DNA from: DAOTTX01 sp034437515
Lineage (GTDB): Bacteria; Chloroflexota; Anaerolineae; Aggregatilineales; Phototrophicaceae
Assembly (NCBI GenBank): GCA_034437515.1
Contig: DAOTTX010000490.1
Span: 1 to 5,764 of the forward strand
Direction of reading: 5' to 3'
DNA: 5,764 nt
Position numbers and translations under genes: made by a program. Shown here in pieces: positions 1-5,181 of this stretch. The notes below the pieces were generated by a model. It had not been told where the DNA came from and searched no databases. It saw only the letters and a list, made by a program, of their open reading frames with translations. Each line of letters opens with the position of its first letter. The stretch's first letter is position 1.

Positions 1-4
1 CCGA

Positions 5-90
5 CCCCTTCTCCCCAACGCTTCGCTGGGAGAAGGGGAGAAAATCGTTCTCAAGTCCCTCTCCCTGGGGAGAGGGAAACAGGGTGAGGG
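5..90. repeat. GC-rich intergenic inverted-repeat element
   Basis: Two strong hairpins lie side by side. Positions 5-15 (CCCCTTCTCCC) pair perfectly with 28-38. Positions 57-65 (CCCTCTCCC) pair perfectly with 68-76, with a two-base gap that would open to a four-base loop. A third related G-rich string at 82-90 (GGGTGAGGG) is nearly complementary to 57-65, so the second arm has two possible partners. This CCCTCTCCC/GGGAGAGGG/GGGTGAGGG style recurs in intergenic repeats of many bacterial genomes, so I infer a dispersed, non-coding repeat. A CTTTTC stretch follows at 91-96, so some terminator activity on the plus strand is possible. No transposase or target-site duplication is visible. Confidence 0.6.
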
Positions 91-185
91 CTTTTCAAAC
101 AGCTTCTAAGCGACGCTTCAAGGGGGGCAAAGACATAGAAAGCGTATTGCGGAAACGTCTCTATCGCGCCGTATGACCCGTCGTT
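91..185. other. gene-free stretch downstream of the DUF2188 gene
   Basis: No credible coding region, RNA gene or convincing terminator is seen here. The only local structure is a short palindrome, AAGCG-A-CGCTT at 108-118, and a G6 run at 122-127. The minus-strand gene that ends at 186 therefore has no clear intrinsic terminator next to its stop. The inverted repeats at 5-90 are the nearest strong hairpins in its downstream path. Confidence 0.4.
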
Positions 186-596
186 TTACTCCGATGCGGT
201 GGAACCGCTGTAGCTGCGCGTCTCCTGGATCTCGCCGTTGCCTTTATGGATAATCAAATCGACACGGCGTTCTTCCGCGAGCTTGCGCCCCTGTTGCACC
301 GCATCGGATTTCGTCGGGCAGGTTTGCAGCGGACGCTTGCGCTTCTCCGCACGGATCGCCCAGATGTCCTTGTACGGGACGACGTGCAGGTCGCGGTCTT
401 CGTTGTCGCGTTGTTTGGTCGGGATGCCACGATTCTGTGCCCATTCTTTGGCCTGGGCGATGGCAATTGGGATAGCCCGGTCTTCTTCGTAGCCTTCTTC
501 CTCAAGCAGTGTATTGGCGATGTCGATCGCTTTATCACGCACGACCGGGTTCAGGCTTTTCATCGAGTCGGGGAAGTCGTTACGATTCCAGGGCAT
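186..596 (-). CDS. YdaT-like small protein with DUF2188 domain
   Basis: A 136-residue soluble protein with no signal peptide or membrane segment. Residues 1-57 (starting MPWNRNDFPDSMKSL) resemble the N-terminal part of Bacillus YdaT-type proteins: an MPW-x3-D-[YF]-P-x-S-x-K opening, then a helical stretch with EEGYEE and AIPIAIAQAKEWA. Residues 70-129 (HVVPYKDIWAI through IIHKGNGEIQETRSY) match the DUF2188 pattern, a small domain whose HVVP and W-x-[IV] start and H-x-x-G-x-I end are visible. The molecular function of these proteins is not established; in Bacillus ydaT belongs to the general stress regulon, but nothing here shows that control. The start at 596 is chosen because AGGAG lies seven bases upstream of that ATG. 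A longer reading from TTG at 614 would run through this ribosome-binding site. It is divergent from the isomerase gene and stands alone. Confidence 0.82.
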   Translation of the reverse strand: MPWNRNDFPDSMKSLNPVVRDKAIDIANTLLEEEGYEEDRAIPIAIAQAKEWAQNRGIPTKQRDNEDRDLHVVPYKDIWAIRAEKRKRPLQTCPTKSDAVQQGRKLAEERRVDLIIHKGNGEIQETRSYSGSTASE

Positions 597-717
597 AAAA
601 TATCTCCTGTGCAATAATTTTGTATACTATAGAAAATCAAACTGAACGTAGGCTTAGATGCACTATAAGCCATCAATGGGTATTATTTAAACATCGGATA
701 ATCAGGAGACACCACCG
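597..717. promoter_or_regulatory. divergent intergenic region holding both promoters
   Basis: This 121-bp AT-rich gap separates two divergent genes and must carry their start signals. Ribosome-binding sites are clear on both sides: AGGAG at 604-608 on the minus strand for the DUF2188 gene, and AGGAG at 704-708 for the isomerase, nine bases before its ATG. Candidate -10 elements are TATACA or TATAGT on the minus strand around 622-632 and TATTAT at 681-686 on the plus strand. None has a convincing -35 at normal spacing, so I do not assign exact promoters. Confidence 0.45.
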
Positions 718-1542
718 ATGCAATTTGCCTGCCACACCTGGGGATTTAACGACAAATCACTGACGGAAGCCCTGGGCACCATCGCCCGGATGGGCTTTCG
801 TTATGTTGACCTGGGCACCGGCGCACATCTGGAAATGGCGAAGATTGCCAAAGACCCACGCGGCAGCGCCGCCGCCATCCGGGCCGACCTTGACCTGTTC
901 AACCTCAAACTAAGTGATGTTTACGTGATGCTACCGCGTATCTCGCTCGCCGATGACGAGCGCCGCCGCCGGGAGATCACCCTGTTCAAAGCGATCTTGC
1001 CGTTTCTGGTCGCGCTGGGAGCACCGGGCGTCACGCTTTCCCCCGGCTTGCTTCACGGTGCGGACGACGAAACCGCGTTCGACCGGTCGGTCGCCGCTTT
1101 GCAGGAGATGGTCACGGCGGCGAAGGCCGCGACCCCGGCGACCCAACTCCAGGTGAGCATTGAACCGCACATGGACAGCATGGCACAGACCCCGGACGCC
1201 GCGCTCAAAATCCTCGACCGGGTACCAGACCTCGCGCTCACGCTTGATTGGGCACAGTTGGTCTGTCAGGATGTCTTTCATGATGAGATCGTGAAGTTGA
1301 TCCCCAGGGCGCGGCATGTGCAGGTACGGCAGGCGGCACGGGCACAGCTCCAACTGCCGTTTGAACGGGGACGCATCCAACCGGCGAAGGTGGTCAGCGC
1401 GTTGCAAGAGGCCGATTATGACGGTGTGGTCTGCATCGAATATATGCAAACTAAAAGCGACCGTCACGGTATGGTCGCTGTGGACGCGCTCACCGAGGCC
1501 GTGAAGCTCAGGGACGCGCTGCGCGACGCCCGCAAGACGTAA
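718..1542 (+). CDS. sugar phosphate isomerase/epimerase, AP endonuclease 2-like TIM barrel
   Basis: A 274-residue cytoplasmic protein of the xylose isomerase-like TIM-barrel family (AP_endonuc_2). The expected strand-end motifs appear in order: an N-terminal first strand with F3-C5-H6, R28-YVDLG in strand two, SIEPH at 147-151, LTLDWAQL at 174-181, RHVQVRQA at 199-206 and VCIEYM at 238-243. The likely divalent metal ligands are E149, D177, H200 and E241, the usual E-D-H-E quartet of the family, so an active metal site is plausible. Members interconvert ketoses or epimerise sugars and inositol derivatives. The actual substrate cannot be read from sequence, and no sugar kinase, dehydrogenase or transporter gene is adjacent. 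Start ATG 718 has AGGAG nine bases upstream. No terminator is seen after the stop; the rplJ promoter begins only 30 bases later, so readthrough into the ribosomal genes is possible. Confidence 0.85.
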   Translation: MQFACHTWGFNDKSLTEALGTIARMGFRYVDLGTGAHLEMAKIAKDPRGSAAAIRADLDLFNLKLSDVYVMLPRISLADDERRRREITLFKAILPFLVALGAPGVTLSPGLLHGADDETAFDRSVAALQEMVTAAKAATPATQLQVSIEPHMDSMAQTPDAALKILDRVPDLALTLDWAQLVCQDVFHDEIVKLIPRARHVQVRQAARAQLQLPFERGRIQPAKVVSALQEADYDGVVCIEYMQTKSDRHGMVAVDALTEAVKLRDALRDARKT

Positions 1543-1572
1543 CCAGCCGCCAGGCCAACTGCCGACCTGCCC

Positions 1573-1600
1573 TTGACACCTGCCCTGGCCACATTATAAT
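1573..1600 (+). promoter_or_regulatory. consensus sigma-70-type promoter of rplJ-rplL
   Basis: A -35 element TTGACA at 1573-1578 and a -10 element TATAAT at 1595-1600 both match the primary-sigma consensus at all six bases, separated by 16 bp. Transcription would start near 1607, giving a leader of about 190 nt before rplJ. This is the strongest promoter in the window and fits a highly expressed ribosomal stalk operon. Confidence 0.9.
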
Positions 1601-1624
1601 GCCCTCATAAGTGAAAGCGACTTT

Positions 1625-1671
1625 ACCGCAGACCGCAGGTGCCCTAAACGGCTTAATTCCCTGCCGAGGTG
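1625..1671 (+). promoter_or_regulatory. ribosomal protein L10 leader (autoregulatory mRNA motif)
   Basis: This mRNA segment matches the conserved L10 leader found before rplJ in many bacteria. It has AGACCGCAGG on the 5' side, CTTAATTCCCTGCCGAGGT on the 3' side, and the GAGG-containing internal loop typical of the motif. Pairing seen: GCAGG 1635-1639 with CCTGC 1660-1664, inner GCC 1641-1643 with GGC 1650-1652, and a closing ACC 1625-1627 with GGT 1668-1670. In the known system, L10, alone or with L7/L12, binds this RNA and represses its own operon. The position between a strong promoter and rplJ fits exactly. It acts together with the switch immediately downstream. Confidence 0.88.
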
Positions 1672-1733
1672 GAGGCCACGAACAACCCATGTTAAATACA
1701 TGGCGGCCTTGACATCTGTGTAGGCCGCTTTTT
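1672..1733 (+). terminator. leader attenuator: antiterminator versus intrinsic terminator
   Basis: Two mutually exclusive folds can be drawn. The terminator is GCGGCC 1703-1708 with GGCCGC 1723-1728 followed directly by five T at 1729-1733. The competing fold pairs GAGGCC 1672-1677 with GGCCTT 1705-1710 and encloses a perfect hairpin CCATGT 1687-1692 / ACATGG 1698-1703. Both use 1705-1708, so only one can form. The antiterminator's 5' strand starts right at the 3' edge of the L10 leader motif. I infer that L10 binding to the leader blocks it and lets the terminator form, as described for leader attenuation of this operon in Firmicutes. Confidence 0.8.
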
Positions 1734-1740
1734 GAATCAC

Positions 1741-1762
1741 CCGTCCGGAACTCACCGGACGG
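1741..1762 (+). promoter_or_regulatory. perfect 8-bp hairpin between attenuator and rplJ ribosome-binding site
   Basis: CCGTCCGG at 1741-1748 is perfectly complementary to CCGGACGG at 1755-1762, with a six-base loop AACTCA. No T tract follows, so it is not an intrinsic terminator. It sits seven bases after the attenuator T run and 18 bases before the AGGAGG site. It may insulate the ribosome-binding site, stabilise the readthrough mRNA, or act in processing; the sequence does not say which. Confidence 0.6.
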
Positions 1763-1795
1763 TCAAAGACTCCCAACGAAAGGAGGCAGGCGCTT

Positions 1796-2356
1796 TTGGC
1801 TATTACTCGTGCTCGTAAAGAAGAGCTAATCGCGCAGTACGTTGACCTGCTGGACAAAAGCAACGGCTTTGTGATCGTCCAGTATGGCGGCATGACGGTG
1901 CCACAAATTGATGACTTACGTACCAAAGTACGTGAGGCAGAGGGTCAATACCTGGTTACCAAGAACACGCTGTTCACGAGGGCACTCCAACAACAAGAGT
2001 GGCCCGTGCCGGATGATCTACTCAATGGGCCGGTAGCGGTCGCGTTCGGGCTGGAAAATCTACCGGGTGTGGCGAAAGCCGTGCTGGATATCCTGGACAA
2101 GGCTCCATATCAGGAGAATCTCCAGATACTCGGCGGTGTGATGGGAACAGACATCCTCGACCCCGGTCGAGTGGAATCGGTTTCCAAGCTACCCACGCTC
2201 GATGAACTTCGTGCGCAGATCGCCGGGCTGGTGGTCTCACCGGCACAGGGGATCGTCAACGTGCTGTACTCAGCAACGGGCCAGGTCGTCAATGTGCTAC
2301 AAGCATATATCGACGATCAAGGCGAAGACGAAGCGGAAGAAGAAGGCGCGGCTTAG
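1796..2356 (+). CDS. rplJ: 50S ribosomal protein L10
   Basis: L10 (uL10) forms the base of the ribosomal stalk: it binds 23S rRNA with its N-terminal domain and carries L7/L12 dimers on its C-terminal helix. The 186 residues are close to the usual length (about 165-180) with an acidic C-terminal extension, residues 173-186. Family features seen: N-terminal MAITRARKEELIAQ, the GG-MTV segment at 31-35, the VTKNTLF-x-RAL rRNA-binding stretch at 54-64, NGPVAVAF at 77-84 and the long amphipathic tail helix around 135-172. The start is TTG at 1796, nine bases after a perfect AGGAGG at 1781-1786, and it gives the canonical MAITRA opening with no in-frame ATG nearby. It is transcribed with rplL, whose start is 50 bases beyond its stop. 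Its own leader suggests autoregulation. Confidence 0.96.
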   Translation: MAITRARKEELIAQYVDLLDKSNGFVIVQYGGMTVPQIDDLRTKVREAEGQYLVTKNTLFTRALQQQEWPVPDDLLNGPVAVAFGLENLPGVAKAVLDILDKAPYQENLQILGGVMGTDILDPGRVESVSKLPTLDELRAQIAGLVVSPAQGIVNVLYSATGQVVNVLQAYIDDQGEDEAEEEGAA

Positions 2357-2406
2357 CCGCATAGCAATTTGAACCCATAACGATCTCTGAAAGGAACCTC
2401 AAGATC

Positions 2407-2796
2407 ATGGCTGATCTCGAAAAGATTGTAGAAGACCTGAGTGCGCTGACCATCCTGGAAGCGGCTGAACTGAAGACCATGCTCGAAGAAAAATGGGGCG
2501 TGGAAGCAGCGACCGGCGGCGGCATGATGATGGCTGCACCCGGCATGATGGCGGGTGGCGCTGAGGCCGAAGCCGAAGAAGAGCAGGACGAATTCAACGT
2601 GGTGCTCACGGACATCGGCCCGAAGAAGATCAATGTCATCAAGACCGTGCGTGCGCTAACCAGCCTGGGCCTCAAAGAGGCAAAGGAACTGGTCGAAGGT
2701 GTGCCCAGCACTGTGCTGGAAGCGGTCACCAAAGACTCCGCCGAAGAAGCCAAGAAGAAACTGGAAGAAGACGGCGCGAAGGTCGAAGTCAAGTAA
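2407..2796 (+). CDS. rplL: 50S ribosomal protein L7/L12
   Basis: A 129-residue L7/L12 (bL12), the flexible stalk protein that recruits translation GTPases. The N-terminal dimerisation and L10-binding domain is residues 1-33 (MADLEKIVEDLSALTILEAAELKTM in part). A hinge covers about 34-61. The C-terminal domain is 62-129, with EFNVVLTDIGPKKINVIKTVR, the glycine-containing GLKEAKELVEGVP factor-binding helix, and the KKKLEEDGAKVEVK end. The hinge is rich in Met and Gly (M40-M42, M47, M48) instead of the commoner Ala/Pro/Val run, and ends in an acidic AEAEAEEEQDE block. Start ATG 2407 has AAAGGA at 2390-2395, about 11 bases upstream. It is the second and last gene of the rplJ-rplL unit; rpoB does not follow. 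Confidence 0.97.
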   Translation: MADLEKIVEDLSALTILEAAELKTMLEEKWGVEAATGGGMMMAAPGMMAGGAEAEAEEEQDEFNVVLTDIGPKKINVIKTVRALTSLGLKEAKELVEGVPSTVLEAVTKDSAEEAKKKLEEDGAKVEVK

Positions 2797-2822
2797 GACG
2801 GCTTCGCCAACACAACAACATC

Positions 2823-2852
2823 AAGGGACGGCTCATCCGGGTCGTCCTTTTT
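2823..2852 (+). terminator. intrinsic terminator of rplJ-rplL
   Basis: AAGGGACG at 2823-2830 pairs with CGTCCTTT at 2843-2850 (one G-T wobble), and a T run at 2848-2852 follows the GC core. It lies 27 bases after the rplL stop and separates the ribosomal genes from the downstream gene. Confidence 0.85.
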
Positions 2853-2911
2853 GATTCATGCCGGGTTAAACCGAACGCGGTATATTGAGCTTCATGATTG
2901 ACGATGGACTG

Positions 2912-2916
2912 AGGAG
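2912..2916 (+). promoter_or_regulatory. ribosome-binding site deciding the HmuT-FAS1 start
   Basis: AGGAG is nine bases before ATG 2926. A closer ATG at 2918 reads only Met-Thr before a stop, so it cannot be the start. No -35/-10 pair of normal spacing is visible between the rplL terminator and here; TATATT at 2881-2886 is the only -10-like string. Confidence 0.6.
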
Positions 2917-2925
2917 AATGACGTA

Positions 2926-4248
2926 ATGAACCGATCTACACGCTGGATTTTACTCTTATTCGCCCTATTGGTGATGCCGTTGACCGCGCAGGAAGACGCC
3001 TGGGAACCGATCACCGTGACGGATGCGCTCGGTGTCGAGGTGACGATTGATGACCCATCGCGCATTATCTCGCTGGGGGGGGCGGTCACCGAGGTGATTT
3101 ACGACCTCGGTTATGGCGACCAGATCATCGCCGTTGATGAGAGCAGCATCTACCCGACGGAGGCGCTGGAACTGCCGCAGGTCGGTTATCTGCGCTTTCT
3201 TTCAGCGGAGCCGATTCTCTCGCTCGACCCGACGCTGATTATCGCCACTGAGGACGCCGGGCCGGAAGAAGTGGTGCAGCAACTTCGCAATGCCGGCGTG
3301 CCGTTCTTGATCGTCCCCGCCCAGGACACACTTGACGGCGCGGTAGACAAGATCGCCGCGATTGCCGAAGCCCTCGGCGAAGTCGAACGCGGTGCAGGAC
3401 TCATCGCCGCGATGAACGCCGACATCGAGAAGGCACAGGACTTGCTGGCGACCATCGAGGTGACGCCGCGTGTGATGTTCGTCTACGCACGCGGACGCGC
3501 TGTGCTGACGGTCAGCGGGACGGGCACCGGCGCGGATGAGATGATCCGCCTTGCCGGGGCACAGAACGCGGTGCCGCAGGTGGACGGCTACATCCCGATG
3601 ACGGCGGAAGCGGTGGTCGCCGCCCAACCGGAGATCATCCTCGCGGCGACGTTGGGCGCTGCCAGCGTGGATGATATGGGCGGTCTGGAAGACCTGCCGG
3701 GTGTGGCGCTCACACCCGCAGCAGAAAACGGTCGGATCTATACGATGGATGACCTGTATCTGCTGGGCTTCACGCCGCGTCTGGGCGATGCCATCCTTGA
3801 CCTGACCTACCTGCTACACGAAGACCTGCCGCGTCCCATCCCGACGGTCACCCGATTGACCAACGAGTTCCCCACGCTGGTTGAAGCCCTGGACATCAGC
3901 GGCTTAGAGACAACCCTCAGCGACGAAGACCCGATCACGTTGTTCTTGCCGACGGAAGCGGCCTTCAACGAACTGCCGGACGCGATCATCAACGGTGTGT
4001 TTGGCAGCGCGGTCACCGTGCAAGCGGCGATTTCCTATCATGTGGTGGACGGCGCGTATACGCTGGACGATCTGCGTGAACTCGACGGCGAAACGCTGGA
4101 GACGTGGCTGGGCACCCCGTTGAGCATCAGTGTCGAGGACGATACTGTGCTGATTAACGGGACGGCGCTCACCGGGCGTACCCTGGAAGCGGCGAACGGC
4201 CTGATCCATGTGATCGACGGGGTGTTCATCCCGGCCCGGCCTCAGTAA
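2926..4248 (+). CDS. exported haemin-type ABC substrate-binding protein fused to a fasciclin (FAS1) domain
   Basis: A 440-residue protein in three parts. Residues 1-21 are a signal peptide (R6, hydrophobic 7-19, cleavage likely after LTA); no lipobox cysteine is present. Residues 27-298 match the HmuT/PhuT branch of the BtuF-like class III binding proteins: ITVTDALGVEVTI, RIISLGGAVTEVIYDLG, AVDESSIYPTEAL, VGYLRFLSAEPILSLDPTLI, an R-AGVPFLIVP linker region, and the C-terminal lobe with GTGTGADEMIRLAGAQNAV, YIPMTAEAVVAAQPEIIL and MDDLYLLGFTPR. Y76 in the SSIYP motif is in the place of the haem-ligand tyrosine of PhuT/ShuT proteins, so haemin binding is likely but not proven. Residues 305-437 are a FAS1 domain (TLVEALDISGLETTL, TLFLPTEAAFNELP, YHVVDG with Y371-H372, NGLIHVIDGVFIP). 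FAS1 domains mediate adhesion or protein contact. No permease or ATPase gene is adjacent. Confidence 0.88.
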   Translation: MNRSTRWILLLFALLVMPLTAQEDAWEPITVTDALGVEVTIDDPSRIISLGGAVTEVIYDLGYGDQIIAVDESSIYPTEALELPQVGYLRFLSAEPILSLDPTLIIATEDAGPEEVVQQLRNAGVPFLIVPAQDTLDGAVDKIAAIAEALGEVERGAGLIAAMNADIEKAQDLLATIEVTPRVMFVYARGRAVLTVSGTGTGADEMIRLAGAQNAVPQVDGYIPMTAEAVVAAQPEIILAATLGAASVDDMGGLEDLPGVALTPAAENGRIYTMDDLYLLGFTPRLGDAILDLTYLLHEDLPRPIPTVTRLTNEFPTLVEALDISGLETTLSDEDPITLFLPTEAAFNELPDAIINGVFGSAVTVQAAISYHVVDGAYTLDDLRELDGETLETWLGTPLSISVEDDTVLINGTALTGRTLEAANGLIHVIDGVFIPARPQ

Positions 4249-4253
4249 TCGCT

Positions 4254-4323
4254 ATCCGTGCCGGGGATTTTCGAGGCACCCATGACAGCAATTAAAAACC
4301 CTTGCTCAACGGTGAGCAAGGGT
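4254..4323. repeat. 70-bp repeat element, copy 1
   Basis: This stretch matches 5182-5251 at 67 of 70 positions in direct orientation, 928 bp apart. It contains a small stem GTGCC 4258-4262 / GGCAC 4275-4279 and the strong terminator hairpin at its right end. It lies in the convergent gap between the HmuT-FAS1 gene and the first paralogue. The matching block stops cleanly on both sides. The unit may be a dispersed intergenic element, or a duplicated 3' end that has been kept homogeneous. Confidence 0.85.
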
Positions 4324-4324
4324 T
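4292..4324 (-). terminator. intrinsic terminator of the 4350-5156 gene
   Basis: AACCCTTGCTCA at 4297-4308 pairs perfectly over 12 bp with 4313-4324, with loop ACGG. Read on the minus strand the stem is followed by TTTTTAAT, a proper U tract, 26 bases after the stop of the minus-strand gene. On the plus strand the stem is followed only by TTAAACG after the GC core, so it would be a weaker terminator for the HmuT-FAS1 gene. Confidence 0.88.
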
Positions 4325-4349
4325 AAACGATACGCGATACGGTTAAAGC

Positions 4350-5156
4350 CTATGGCTGTTCGGTGGCCTCAGCTGGTTGCACGAAGTAGTTGTCGAGCCA
4401 GTCGTCGTCGTATTTGCTGCTGTCGACAAAAAACAGCGTCTCAGGGTCTTCAAAGATAGGATCAAATATCACGGCGTCGATGCTTGTGCTGTCGGCTACT
4501 TCACCCGATGGCGTCAACGCTTGGTATTGCATTACGATGCCAGTTTCAATGTCGATCCAGTAATGCCATGTTTGCCATTCATCGCTGTATATCACCTTGA
4601 TCGTCTCACGATCACTGATTGTCTCGACATCAACAATTTCAATCTCTACGTTGTCTCTCGCAGGTGATGACAATCCAGCCGCTGCTGCTGGGTTAGGTGC
4701 CCCTAAACGCACCGCGAGGTTCTCCGGTGCGATCATCGTCGCCATGGGTTGTAGGATGTGAGCGACAGCACGTGGGCTAGCGTTCATTTCAACCACGACC
4801 TGTTCACCGCCAACCACCACTGACATATAGCTGCCGCTGCTGACTTCGAGATTTTGAAAGATCTCGCCTTCAGCGGTCGTCACCGTTCGTTGGTCACGAA
4901 ACGCATTTGCTGACTGCGACATCCAGACTTCGTTGTGTACGATGTTGCCCCGCTGGTCATCGCTGGTGATTTGAAGGTAGATTGTATCGTACTGCTCGTG
5001 GGCGGTGAGCAGCGCGTCGATGATCTCATCGAGGGTGGCATCAGCGGTGAGGACGGGGTCGGTCTCGATGACGTCCTCTTGCTGTAGAACGACCATGTAA
5101 GTCGTGAGTCCCAAAAGCAATGTAAGTAGTGTGAGTCGCATCAATCGTTTCAACAT
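4350..5156 (-). CDS. signal-anchored extracytoplasmic protein of unknown function, paralogue 1
   Basis: A 268-residue protein with a basic start (K3, R4, R7) and a hydrophobic stretch at about 8-24, acting as a signal peptide or N-terminal anchor. The rest is hydrophilic, acidic and beta-rich. I do not recognise the family with confidence. The layout (an N-terminal helix LDEIIDALLTAHEQYDTI at 42-59, then many short strands, then WHYWIDIETGIVMQYQ at 197-212) recalls the LolA/RseB-like fold, in which a [YW]-x-[IL]-D-x-ETG-x motif is common, but this is a tentative analogy. No catalytic motif or cysteine is seen. The start at ATG 5156 is chosen because AAGGAG at 5169-5174 precedes it and a signal sequence begins there; the longer reading from 5207 begins inside the 70-bp repeat. 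Its paralogue lies immediately upstream on the same strand. Confidence 0.75.
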   Translation of the reverse strand: MLKRLMRLTLLTLLLGLTTYMVVLQQEDVIETDPVLTADATLDEIIDALLTAHEQYDTIYLQITSDDQRGNIVHNEVWMSQSANAFRDQRTVTTAEGEIFQNLEVSSGSYMSVVVGGEQVVVEMNASPRAVAHILQPMATMIAPENLAVRLGAPNPAAAAGLSSPARDNVEIEIVDVETISDRETIKVIYSDEWQTWHYWIDIETGIVMQYQALTPSGEVADSTSIDAVIFDPIFEDPETLFFVDSSKYDDDWLDNYFVQPAEATEQP

Positions 5157-5181
5157 AGGTAAATTTTTCTCCTTAAGCGTC

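Noticed and set aside
597..614. Extended TTG start for the DUF2188 gene at 614
   Set aside because: It would translate the ribosome-binding site itself and add MHRRYF before the conserved MPW opening.
246..617. Open frame of 123 codons on the plus strand opposite the DUF2188 gene
   Set aside because: It has no recognisable motif or ribosome-binding site, while the minus-strand frame has YdaT/DUF2188 motifs and AGGAG before its ATG.
931..1467. Long minus-strand frame inside the isomerase gene
   Set aside because: It is an antisense shadow of a TIM-barrel gene with intact metal-ligand motifs.
1709..1714. TTGACA as a second -35 element
   Set aside because: It lies in the terminator loop and has no -10 at normal spacing.
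2289..2813. Minus-strand frame opposite rplL, very Ser-rich
   Set aside because: Low-complexity composition is explained by reading the rplL codons backwards; rplL is unmistakable.
2864..2872. GGTT-A-AACC inverted repeat upstream of the HmuT-FAS1 gene as an iron-regulator operator
   Set aside because: It is only nine bases and does not match a Fur or DtxR/IdeR site over the required length.
4377..4667. Plus-strand frame of 96 codons inside paralogue 1
   Set aside because: No ribosome-binding site or family motif; the opposite strand has a signal sequence and a paralogue.
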